A stretch of 64,000 nt of DNA. Origin: Aselliscus stoliczkanus (taxonomy: Eukaryota > Chordata > Mammalia > Chiroptera > Hipposideridae). How positions within the stretch are numbered: position 1 is the first letter of the stretch; each line of letters starts with the position of its first letter. The notes beneath the pieces are model-generated. The model ran no database searches. It worked only from the letters and a program-made list of their open reading frames with translations, and was not told the DNA's origin. The translations under genes and the position numbers were made by a program. This document shows, in pieces, positions 37,575 through 49,078 of the stretch. The DNA lies in NCBI GenBank assembly GCA_033961575.1, contig CM066736.1, positions 3,257,501 to 3,321,500 of the forward strand, written 5' to 3'.

Positions 37575-37750
37575 CACACCCTAATTCCATCGCTTCCCCA
37601 CTGCCTGACTTCAGACAGGTAACCCCGAACCTCTCTGAGTCTCGGCTTCCACATCCATCCAGGAAAGGCACTACTGTGTGTGGTGCACTTGATAATACAA
37701 CAGGAGAATGCATATAAAGGATTAACACAGAACTTGGCACAGGCACACAT
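37575..37750 (+). repeat. MIR fragment
   Basis: CTGACTTCAGACAGGTAACC, CCTCTCTGAGTCTCGGCTTC and AAGGATTAACACAGAACTTG with GGCACAGGCACA fit MIR. Confidence 0.72.
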
Positions 37751-37909
37751 AAAAATTAAAATGTATGAATTCATAGTATTAATTCACACATAATAGCATT
37801 AACAATAGCATCAATTACAGTAAATCATGGTATCAATTAGCGCTTACTGAACACCCACACTCTCCTACACGAAGTAACTCACTCCTTAAATACTAATATC
37901 AGGAAGTGA

Positions 37910-38165
37910 AAACATTAGCAAACTGAAGTCAGCAATACATTAAAAAGATCATAGATCATGATCAAGCTGGATTTATTCCTGGGATGCAAGTTTGGTTCAA
38001 TATCTGCAAATCAATCAACGTGATATGATACATAAACAAAATGAAGGATAAAAATCACAGGATCATATCAACAGATGCAGGAAAAGCATTTGACAAAATC
38101 CAGCATTCACTTATAACAAAAGTGGGAATACAGGAAACATCTCAACATAATAAAGGCCATATAAA
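37910..38165 (+). repeat. L1 ORF2 fragment
   Basis: ACATTAGCAAACTGAAGTCA, GGATTTATTCCTGGGATGCA, AATCAATCAACGTGATATGA and GCAGGAAAAGCATTTGACAA are from the reverse-transcriptase domain of L1. Compare the parallel stretch at 44085-44290. Confidence 0.93.
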
Positions 38166-38180
38166 AAAATAACAATAATA

Positions 38181-38333
38181 GGGCCGGCCGAGTGGCTCAG
38201 TTGTTTAAGAGCTCGCTCAAGAGTGTGAGCTGAGCTCTGAGCAACAGCTGTTCGAGGCCAGCCCGAGCTGAGTTGCCGTTGAGCTGCCAACAGGTGGCAG
38301 GATGGCTCAGCTAAAAAAAAAAAAAAAAAAAAA
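38181..38333 (+). repeat. tRNA-derived SINE, type B short form
   Basis: Full short form with A tail. The 15-bp duplication AAAATAACAATAATA flanks it. An intact CTCF-like 14-mer lies at 38287-38300. Confidence 0.95.
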
Positions 38334-38576
38334 GTTGCCATAACAAAATAACAATAATAAATGAGTGAAGAGGGTCAGGTGGGAGACAACAGGGAGTGGT
38401 GGGGATAGGGGTGATGATGCATGACACATCTAATGATACTCATCAACTACAGCCCACTGTTGCCAAATCTCAAAACTTTCTAGGAAAATGGCAGGTGAAA
38501 TCTCCCTATTATTGGAGATTGGTAACCCTTAAATATTTTAAGGAATGCCATATGAGCCTAATAAGAAAAAAAAAAT

Positions 38577-38705
38577 CGGGCTGGTCAAGTGGCACGGTGG
38601 TTAAGCGCTGGCTTGGGAAGCCAGCGGCCCCGGTTCGGGTCCCACATATGAGGGCCAGTGAAACTGCCCTCAAAAAAAAAAAAAGAAAAGAAAAAAGAAA
38701 AAAAA
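38577..38705 (+). repeat. tRNA-derived SINE, type A short form
   Basis: It starts CGGGCTGGTCAAGTGGCACG, ends CTGCCCTC and continues in an (AAAAG)-interrupted A tail. An A-rich target (AAGAAAAAAAA) is repeated on both sides. Confidence 0.88.
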
Positions 38706-39579
38706 GTCTGCAGCCTAGATTTGGCTACAGTCACCAGTTAACCTCTCTGCAGAGTTCAGTAGATATCTCACATGAGAAACTTGGAATGTGGCCTGGGCCA
38801 TTCTGAGTCCTTTGTGAAAGTTATCCAACACGTTTCATGACATTCTACTGGCCTGAAATGCTGTTCCCAACCAGGATCCAAGGCTTCTCTGACCACCAGG
38901 CTCTCTATCCTGCCTTTCTTCCAACTTCTCACCCAATAATGCTCTCTCTATACCAGGGATGGCAAATAAGTCTAGTGTTAAGTGTCAACCCCTCCCCCTC
39001 GCATGGTGGTAGGGGCTTCCAGGAGTCGTGAGCTCAGTGCTGCAGTAGATTAGTAATGCCTGCCCTGGCACAGGGAGTGCTGAGGTGCTACAGTTGATTT
39101 GTCATGTCTGCCTTGGCACAGGGAGTGCCCAGTGGCAGGAGCATGGAAGCCATCCCTTTGCCATTCTTGGTCTATAACGAGAAACTGACATTGCCCTGTG
39201 TTGAAAAAATCTCTACAGAGCGAGGGCTGGTTTTACATACTGGAATGACTAGCACAGGGCTGGGACCACACCAAGTTCTGACTCAGTTACACCAAGACTC
39301 ACTCAAGTGCTCCAAATAGGAACATGCTTCCTGCAGGCTCCGAAGCCCACATGGGATCTGCCAGAGCTACAGGATCCTGTTGGCAGGCTCTGAACAAGCA
39401 CACCTCCAAACATCTGGCACAATCAGAAGGGCCACCCTGGGCTGATGGCCAATGCCTACTCTTCATGTGCACCCAGCAAAACCAGCTCTACTATGCTGCA
39501 ATTTATACATCCACCACCCTGGCCTCCAAGCACTGGGGAAAACCACCACAGGCCAACGTTCAGCAAGGATGCTCCATTA
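38706..39579. other. Unique intronic sequence with a 44-bp tandem duplication
   Basis: Two imperfect units (39037-39080 and 39085-39128) share GGCACAGGGAGTGC at the end and about 38 of 44 positions. No gene is recognised. Confidence 0.5.
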
Positions 39580-39735
39580 CCAGGCACTGTCCCAAGAACT
39601 TTATTAATTAATCCTCACAACAACCCCAGGAGGAACTTTACCACTGAGGAAACGGAGGCCCAGAGAGATTGGGTGACTTACCCCAGAGCACACAGCTGGA
39701 ATGTGGTGGAGCCACTGCTATATCCTACTATCCAG
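39580..39735 (-). repeat. MIR fragment
   Basis: CAGGCACTGTCCCAAGAACT, AATTAATCCTCACAACAACC, GAGGAAACGGAGGCCCAGAG and GCACACAGCTGGAATGTGG are the reversed MIR. Confidence 0.92.
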
Positions 39736-39942
39736 GAACCTTTGTGAGTAAAATAAGCTAAAGACAGGTTTGTTCCCCTAGCCCAGAGAAGTCCTGCACT
39801 TTCTACAATCCTAAACCTAGTCTTCATCAGGCAGATAGAGACTGGTTTGCTTTACCAAAGGATTCTTTCCTGATTAAAAAAACTAAGAGGTCTGAGACAG
39901 TGTTTCAGAAAGCTCCTTCCCGTATTTAGAAAACGGAATTCA

Positions 39943-40125
39943 GGGGCGGCCGGTTAGCTCAGTTGGTTAGAGTGCAGGCTCATAACACCACGGTTGCGGG
40001 TTCAATTACCACATGGGCCACTGACCTGCACCCTCCACAACTAGATTGAAACCACTACTTGACTTGGAGCTGATGGGTCCCAGAAAAACACGCTGTTCCC
40101 CAATAAAATTAAAATTAAAAAATAA

Positions 40126-40130
<5 letters not shown>
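39943..40130 (+). repeat. Rhin-1-like SINE
   Basis: It has GGTTAGCTCAGTTGGTTAGA (box A), GGTTGCGGGTTCAATTACC (box B), CTTGACTTGGAGCTGATGGG and the end GTTCCCCAATAAAATT with an AATAAA signal. GGAATTCA duplications flank the element together with its expanded purine tail (39936 and 40297 areas). Confidence 0.88.
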
Positions 40131-40178
<48 letters not shown>

Positions 40179-40218
40179 GGAAGGAAGGAAGGAAGGAAGG
40201 AAGGAAGGAAGGAAGGAA

Positions 40219-40292
<74 letters not shown>

Positions 40293-40294
40293 AA
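40124..40294 (+). repeat. Pure-purine microsatellite (GA)n(GGAA)n(GAAA)n
   Basis: 171 consecutive purines follow the Rhin-1-like SINE: GA, then GGAA, then GAAA repeats. The tract lies between the SINE body and its target copy, so it grew from the tail. On the gene's sense strand it is a pure polypyrimidine run about 400 bp downstream of the exon donor. Confidence 0.97.
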
Positions 40295-40454
40295 CTGGAA
40301 TTCATTTACAAAGTGTCTTACCCCTTCCCACAGGCAGCATCATAGGATCACACATCAGAGGGCAGTGATAGGCTCCGGCTGTCACGTGACAGCTTCCAAA
40401 GCTTTCCAAAAGCAGATGCACTGGGACTTCCCTGCCTGGAATGCTGCTCTCAGA

Positions 40455-40555
40455 GTACTCATTTTTAATCCTGGCTTCACAGCAGGACTGCTTGGGGGCC
40501 TCTCAGAAAACACAGATGCCCAAGGCCCACCCCCAAACATTCTGCTTGACTTTGT
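40455..40555 (+). repeat. MER5-like hAT-Charlie fragment
   Basis: TTTTTAATCCTGGCTTCACA, ACACAGATGCCCAAGGCCCA and CCCCCAAACATTCTG resemble MER5A-type non-autonomous DNA elements. The fragment is diverged. Confidence 0.55.
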
Positions 40556-40704
40556 CTACTCTGTTGTCTCGCGTGGGTCTCCGTTCCATGAGTGCACGTG
40601 TCCTCACTACACTGCACACTCAGCCTACAATCAGCACCCGCTTAGGAACTGACAGTTCATTGAAGACCAGGAATTGAGTTCCATACCGTCCCACCCGGCA
40701 ATGC

Positions 40705-42554
<1,850 letters not shown>

Positions 42555-43285
42555 ACATATCTATCAATAATTACTTTAAATGTAAATGGATTAAATGCTT
42601 CAATCAAAAGAAGAATGGATAAAGAAGATGTGGTATATTTATACAATGGAGTATTACTCAGCCATAAAAAAAGAATGTAATCTTACCATTTGGGAGAACA
42701 TGGATGGACCTAAAGGATATTATGCAAAATGAGATAAGTCAAACAGAGAAGGAAAAATACTGTATGATTTCACTTGTGTGTGGAATGTAAATAAAATTTA
42801 AAAATAAATGAACAGGGCCGGCCGAGTGGTGCAGTGGTTAAGCACTGGCTTGGGAAGCCAGCGGCCCCGGTTCAGGTCCCACATATGAGGGCCAGTGACA
42901 CTGCCCTCAAAAAATAAATAAATAAATAAATAAATATAAAAATTAAAATAAATGAACAAACAAAACAGAAACAAACTCATAGATGCCAAGAACAAATTAA
43001 TGGTTGCCAGGTCGATGGAGGGGTTGGGGTGGGAGGCTGGGTGAGAGGAGTGAAGGGATTAAGAAGTACAGATTGGCAATTACAGAATAGTCATGGGAAT
43101 ATGGAGTACAGCATAGGGAATACAGTCAATAATATTACAGTAACTATATATGGTGTCAAGTGGGTATAAGACTTACTGGGGAATCCCTTCATAAGTTATA
43201 TAAATGTCTAACCACTATGCTTACACCTGACACAAATATAATATTGAAAGTCAACTATAATTGAAAGAAATATTTTTTTAAATTT
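42555..43285 (+). repeat. L1 3' end, split by a SINE
   Basis: AAAGAAGATGTGGTATATTT, ATGGAGTATTACTCAGCCAT, GGGAGAACATGGATGGACCT, ATTGGCAATTACAGAATAGT and the end ATATTGAAAGTCAACTATAA form an L1 3' terminus. The type A SINE at 42815-42943 sits in it. Confidence 0.92.
42815..42943 (+). repeat. tRNA-derived SINE, type A short form, with AAAT tail
   Basis: GGGCCGGCCGAGTGGTGCAG to GACACTGCCCTC, then an (AAAT)n tail. The duplication AAAATAAATGAACA flanks it inside the L1 copy. Confidence 0.95.
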
Positions 43286-43299
43286 TCTAAAGGAGGTGT

Positions 43300-43530
43300 G
43301 CTGGAACCAGAGGCCTGGATTTGAATCCTGGCTCTGCCACTTCCTCACTGAGCAACTTTGAGCAAGTTACTTAACCTCTCTGTGCCTCAAATGTCTTCAT
43401 ATAAAGCAGGGTATAAATATAAAGTCTACCTTATTGGCTTTTCATAAAGATGAAGAAGTCAGTAAATATGAAGCACTTATAGCAGGGCTGGCACACATAA
43501 ATGCTCAATCCAGATTTACCTATTATTATT
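43300..43530 (+). repeat. MIR SINE
   Basis: GGATTTGAATCCTGGCTCTG, GAGCAAGTTACTTAACCTCT and GGGCTGGCACACATAAATGC give a near full-length MIR. A (TTA)n run follows at 43522-43558. Confidence 0.93.
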
Positions 43531-43574
43531 ACTACTATTATTATTATTATTATTTATTAGTCTAATCTATTCTA

Positions 43575-43780
43575 AAGGTTTGTCAGTAGGAGACTACATA
43601 AACTATACATTTTTACAGTGGAATAAGAAGCAGCTGTAAGAAAAATGAGGCACAATTATATAATCATACCTGAAAAGATGTCTACAATATATCATTAAGT
43701 ATAAAACATTATGAATGTATCATATATGATCTTATTTGTGCATTTTTAAAGATTCTATATGTTTATATATGTACATTTAT
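43575..43780 (+). repeat. Old L1 3' fragment
   Basis: TACATAAACTATACATTTTT, ACAGTGGAATAAGAAGCAGC, AAGATGTCTACAATATATCA and TTAAGTATAAAACATTATGA follow L1M-type 3' ends. Confidence 0.65.
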
Positions 43781-43805
43781 TAATTATAAAATTTTAAAAA
43801 AAAAG

Positions 43806-43807
<2 letters not shown>

Positions 43808-43857
<50 letters not shown>
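43808..43857. repeat. (TA)n microsatellite
   Basis: A pure TA tract of about 50 bp. Confidence 0.97.
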
Positions 43858-43861
<4 letters not shown>

Positions 43862-43974
43862 TGTGCGTGTATAGAATCCAAAAGGGAAAGACTGTCACTT
43901 TTCACCACCTATGTTTCTAATTTCTTTAAATTTGTTACAGTGCATTATTTTGTTAATTAAAATATACACATATA

Positions 43975-46900
43975 ACGATGCCAGCATTACCCTGATTCCA
44001 AAACAACATAAAGACATTGCAAAAAAAGAAAATTATAGGCCAATATGCCTGATGAACACAGATACAACAATCCTCAACAAAATATTAGCAAACTGAAGTC
44101 AGCAATATGTTAAAAAGATCATACATCATAATCAGGTGGAATTTATTCCTGGGATGCAAGGTCAGTTCAATATCCGCTAATCAATTAATGTGATGCACCA
44201 CATAAACAAAATGAAGGTTTAAAATTATATGATCATATCACTGGATACAGATAAAGCAGTTGACAAAATCCAGCATCATTTATGATAAAAACTCTTAGGA
44301 AAGTGGGAACAGAGGGAACATACCTCAACATCATAAAGGCCATACATATATGACAAACCCACAGCTAATATCATACTCAATGGTGAAAATCTAAAAGCAT
44401 GTTCTTTAAGATCAGAAATAAGATAAGGATGTCCACTTTCACCACTTTCATTCAACATAGTACTGGAAGTGCTAGCCACAGAAATCAGACAAGAAAAAGA
44501 AATAAAAGTCACCTGAATTGAAAAGGAAAAAGGTAAAATGTCATTATTTGCAGATAACATACTATTTATAGAGAACCCTAAAGAGTCCGCCAAAAAACTA
44601 TCAGAACTGATAAATAAATTCAGTAAAATAGCAGGATAGCAAATTAATATTCAGAAATTGGTTGAATTTTTATATACCAACAATGAACTATCAAAAAAGA
44701 AATTAAGAAAATAATCCCATTTACAATTGTATCAAACAATAAAAGTCCTAGGAACAAACTTAACAAAACAGGTAAAAGAAAGGTATTCAAATAATTACAA
44801 GACATTGAAGAAGGAAACTGAAGAAGATACAATATATGAAAGCATATACTGGGCTGGCCGAGTGGCGCTTTGGTTAAGAGCTGGCTTGGGATGCCAGCGG
44901 CCCTGGTTCAGATCCTACATATTAGGGCCGGTGACACTGCCCTCTACAGCTAAGATGGTGAACAACAGCTCCACATGGAGCTGGGCTGTGAGTCCTCGGG
45001 GCGGCATAGCTGCAGCCCCTGCTGCAGTGGGCTGCCATAGGCTACAGTGAGTGGCCGGCAGCCAGCGTGAGCAGCCAGCAGCCAGAGTGAGCTGCCGAGA
45101 GCCTCTGTGAGCAGACGTCCAGAGGCCGGTGATTGATCTGCCTCACCTGGGAAAAGCGCAATGATGATACCAACATGGGCCAGTGAAGCAACACCCTGAA
45201 GAACAAAAGGACAGCAACTTGTCTGTTTCCCTTCCCCAATGCTGTTACCCTCCCCCAATTCCTCAATAAAATCTTTAAAAAAAAAAAAAGAACGCATATA
45301 CCATGCTCATGGATAAAAAGAATTAACATCATTAAAATGTCCATACTACCCAGAGCAATCTACAGATTCAATGCAATCCCTATCAAAATACCAATGGCAT
45401 TTTTCACAGAACTACAACAAATAATCCTAAAATTTATATGAAACCACAAAAGACCCCGAATAAGGCCACAGCAATCCTGAGAAAGAAGAACAAAATTGGA
45501 GGCACCACATTACCTGCTATCAAACTATAGTACAAGGACACAATAATCAAAACAGCATGGTACTGGCAGAAAACCAGACACATAGATCAAAGGAACAGGA
45601 TAGAGAGCCCAGAAATAAACCCACACCTATATGGTCATTTAATTTATGACAAAGGAGGCAAGAATATACAATGGAATAGAAATAGTCTCTTCAATAAGTG
45701 GTGTTGGGAAAACTGGACAGATACATGTAAAAGAATAAAAGTTGACAACTCCTTTACACCATATACAAGAATAAACTCTAAATGGATTAAAGACTTCAAT
45801 GCAAGACCTGAAACAATAACTCCTAAAGAAAACATAAGCAGAAAGTTCTCTAACATTGCTCTTGGTGAGATATATATATATAATTTTTTAATATGTCTCC
45901 TTGGCTGGGGGAAACAAAATAAAAAGTAAACAAATGGGACTACATCCAACTGGGACGTTTTTGCCCAGCAAAGGAAACCAGCACCAGGAGACAACCTGCT
46001 GAAGGAGAAGCCAGGCACCAAAGATACACCCGAGGGGGGCTAATCTCCAGAGAGTACGGGGAACTCATACAACATAACACCAAAACAGACCATGAATCTG
46101 CTTAAAGGGTGGGCAGAGGACTGGGGCGGGGGGCAGTTCTCCCAGGGGAACATACAGATGGTGAATGGACATATGTGGGGGATGCTCATGGAGGCGTGGA
46201 TTGAGGCCACGGTGGGGTATCACTTCACACCTGTCAGAATGGCCATCATCAAAAAATCAACGAACAATGGGCATTGGCGAGGATGTGGAGCGGGGGAACC
46301 CTTGTGCAGTGCTGGTGGGATTGCAGATTGGTGCAGCCACTGTGGGGGACAACATGGCGGTTCCTCGGAAAACTAAAGACGGAGCCGCCATGTGGCCCAG
46401 CGGTCCCACTTCTGGGCATTTGTTTGAAGAAATCCAAAACACTAATTCAAAAACACATATGCGCCCCTATGTTCACTGCAGCATTATTTGTGCAGTGGCC
46501 AGGATATGGGGGCAGCCTAGGTGTCCTTCAGTGGACGGATGGATACAGGAAATGTGGTGCATATAAACAGTGGGTGCTGCTTGCCCATAGAGACAACTGG
46601 GATCTTACCCGTTTGCAGCGACATGGATGGACCTAGAGGATATTACGCTAAGTGAAATAAGTCAGACTGGGACAGACAAATGATCTCACTTATATGCAAT
46701 CTAAAGAACAGAATAAACAAGCAAATGAAACAATCAAACTCATAGATACAGAGAACAAACTGTTGGTTGCCAGAGGGGAGGGGGGTTGGAGGACTGGGTG
46801 AATAAGTGGAAGGGATTAAGAAGTACAAATTGGCAGTTACAAAGTAGTCACAGGGATGGAAAGTACAGCACAGGGAACACAGTCAATAACGACGTATGTT

Positions 46901-47115
46901 GTCAGATGGGTATTAGGCTTATCAGGGGGGGTCACCTCGTAAGTTATATAAATGTCTAATCACAGAACTAGAACAAATAATCCTAAAATGTATATGGAAC
47001 TACAAAAGACCCCAGATTGCTACAGCAATCCTGAGGAACAACAAACTTGGAGATCCCACGCTACCTGAAACTAATACATTATTGAATGTCAACTGTAATT
47101 GAAATTGCTTCAATT
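43975..47115 (+). repeat. 5'-truncated L1 (ORF2 RT domain to 3' UTR), interrupted by a SINE
   Basis: Translation at 43980-44096 gives [17 protein letters not shown] and a following NKILAN, an L1 ORF2 signature, then a stop. The copy continues collinearly through GGATGCAAGGTCAGTTCAAT, resumes after the SINE with CATGCTCATGGATAAAAAGA, passes the ORF2 C-terminal part (GGGACTACATCCAACTGGGA) and ends in the 3' UTR near 47115. ORF2 is inactive with several stops and shifts. At 46964-47067 the 3' UTR contains a displaced ORF2 segment (see findings). Confidence 0.93.
44851..45289 (+). repeat. Long-form type A SINE (439 bp)
   Basis: The head equals type A (GGGCTGGCCGAGTGGCGCTT to GACACTGCCCTC) but continues into a central region with repeated GCAGCCAGC/GAGTGAGC motifs. 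It then has CACAATGATGATACCAACAT-like sequence and the tail CCCCAATTCCTCAATAAAAT with TCTTT and poly(A). AATAAA plus a TCTTT terminator is the mark of T+ class SINEs. GAA(A/C)GCATATA duplications flank it inside the L1. Confidence 0.92.
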
Positions 47116-47415
47116 TTTAAAAATTAAATTAAATATGCACATATACATACACATGTATATGTGTGGATGTATGCATATACTTGGATGTACGTGTGAGTAT
47201 TTCTCAGTAAGTGTTTCTTTCAAATGGCAAAACACAGATCCAGAGTCAGCAAACTTTTGCAAACTAAGGACAGCCCCCGCTCAGAACCAGGGTCAGTAGG
47301 TCAGGTTAGGGACAGGCAGGGGTCTTCCCTGCCCTGAAGTAAACCTCCACCACTGGGTCCAACCAGTGTGAGAAGAAATGGGACCTGACAGCGGTGTTTA
47401 AAATATCACATCACA

Positions 47416-47588
47416 GGCCCGCCGAGTGGCTCAGTTAGTTAAGAGCTCGCTCAAGAGTGCAAGCTCTGAACAATAGGGTCACCGGTTTGATTCCCGGCCG
47501 GAGCTGAGCTGCCACTGATCTGCCAACAGGTGACAGGATGGCTCAGCTAAGAGAAAAAGAAAAAAAATTAAAAATTTAAAAAAAAAAA
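47416..47588 (+). repeat. tRNA-derived SINE, type B short form, diverged
   Basis: GGCCCGCCGAGTGGCTCAGT to GGATGGCTCAGCT, then an impure A-rich tail. CACATCAC is repeated on both sides. The CTCF-like 14-mer (47523-47536) has a G-to-A change (GGTGACAG). Confidence 0.9.
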
Positions 47589-47854
47589 GTGCCACATCAC
47601 TAGAGGACAGAAGGCAGAGATACTGCTCCACTGGCTTGACTCCTGATAACGCGTTTTCTGCCGCTATTACAAATTTTACACAATCCAGTTTTCTATGGAT
47701 TTAACTATTTGGGGGCCTTTTCAGGGCTGCCCTTGATGAACTTTTCCTTTCCCAGAAGATGACAAAATTTTAATCAGGAAATTGTGGAAAAGATACACCA
47801 CGGAGGGGCTGATATTTTCTTTCTCCGAGAAGGCGTCCAGAAAGCAAGGCCTCC
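47589..47854. other. Unique intronic sequence
   Basis: Nothing recognisable. Confidence 0.4.
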
Positions 47855-48255
47855 TGAAAATACCGCATGATCCCACTGAGAAGCAACATCAAAAATGGTC
47901 GAATTCATAAAAGCAGAAAGTGGGAGGATGGTCATTGCCAGGAGCTGGGCCGGGGAAAATGGGGTGATGTTGGTGAAGACGTATAAAGTTTTGGTTATGC
48001 AAAATGAATAATTTTGGGAGATCTAATGTACAACAATGTGAAATAGCTAACAATCATGTACTGTGCACTGTAATTTGCTAAAAGGACAGATTTTAAATCA
48101 AATCTTCTCATCACACACACACAATGGTAACTATGTAGAGTGAATGGACATATTAATTAGCTGGATTGTGGTGATAGTTTCACTATAGAACATACGAAGA
48201 CATCGACGGATACACATTCTTACATGTTGATGATATCTCAAAGCTTTAAAAGAGA
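47855..48255 (+). repeat. L1 3' UTR fragment
   Basis: GTCATTGCCAGGAGCTGGGC, GGGAGATCTAATGTACAACA, TTGCTAAAAGGACAGATTTT, CACACACACAATGGTAACTA and TATTAATTAGCTGGATTGTG match L1M-type 3' UTRs. Confidence 0.88.
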
Positions 48256-48529
48256 AAAAAGGAAGCAAGGTCTCAAGGGTCATCAATACAGCCAGTCTCA
48301 TGTTGGATTAATTGCTGGAGGAAGAGAGGAATGACTTGTTCATTCCTCCGACTATTTAGTATATTTACCACTCACTTATCACGTTTCCAGCACTGTGGCA
48401 TGTAGGACCATCATAAGGACAAGACAGATGTAGTGTCTGCCCCCAGAGGAGCTGGCAAACGCTGGAGGAGGGCCCAGCCAATGGACGCACAGCAGCTACA
48501 AAACTGAGCTTCGAGACCCTTAAAACTGC

Positions 48530-48845
48530 CCATCCCAGTAATTCTCCACTGAGGGACTTGTGCTAAGGAAATAACCAAGAGACCGACAAGGAGATGAATG
48601 TGCAAGTCTGCCCTCCACAAGCATGATTTATTACAGCAACACGCTGGAAGCACCCGAAAAGCCCATCATTAAGGAAATGATTAAACACATGATTAAAGCT
48701 ACGCGTATTCTGTGTGAGATAGTAAACGGTCATCAAAACCAGGATTTCAACAAATACACAGTGTCGTGTCAGCATGAGGAAATGCTTACAACGTGCTAGG
48801 TGAACAAGCCGACATCAAAACTTTACCAAACCTGTTTAAAATTTA
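48530..48845 (+). repeat. Old L1 3' fragment
   Basis: CCATCCCAGTAATTCTCCAC, TAAGGAAATAACCAAGAGAC, TTTATTACAGCAACACGCTG and AAGGAAATGATTAAACACAT follow L1M 3' ends, strongly diverged. Confidence 0.65.
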
Positions 48846-48849
48846 TATA

Positions 48850-49031
48850 CAGAGGGTGCCCAAAAAATGTAGACACATTTTAAGAAAGGAAAAAAACTGT
48901 ATTAAAATTACACTGATGGTAGCCACTTTGAGTACCTCTTGTAATTGCAGAAGTCAAAGATGATGTGTATTCATCTTTTGTTATCTGCGTATATTGAGTA
49001 TTACAATTTAATAGTTTTTTCCTTCCTTAAA

Positions 49032-49072
<41 letters not shown>

Positions 49073-49076
49073 TCTG
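48850..49076. mobile_element. Mariner-type MITE with a microsatellite in one terminal repeat
   Basis: The left end CAGAGGGTGCCCAAAAAATG pairs with the right end (reverse complement CAGAGTGTGC), and TTAAGAAAGGAAAAAACT pairs with TTAAGGAAGGAAAAAACT. Pairing continues to TATTAAAATTAC / TATTAAATTGTAAT, so the inverted repeats reach about 60 bp. TA dinucleotides flank both ends (48848-48849 and 49077-49078), as for Tc1/mariner. (TG)n(TA)n at 49031-49066 replaces part of the right repeat. No transposase frame remains. Confidence 0.85.
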
Positions 49077-49078
49077 TA

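Noticed and set aside
38956..38970. CAGGGATGGCAAATA as a hAT transposon terminus
   Set aside because: No matching inverted end or 8-bp target duplication was found downstream.
45644..46021. 125-codon minus-strand frame with hydrophobic stretches
   Set aside because: It lies antisense within L1 ORF2.
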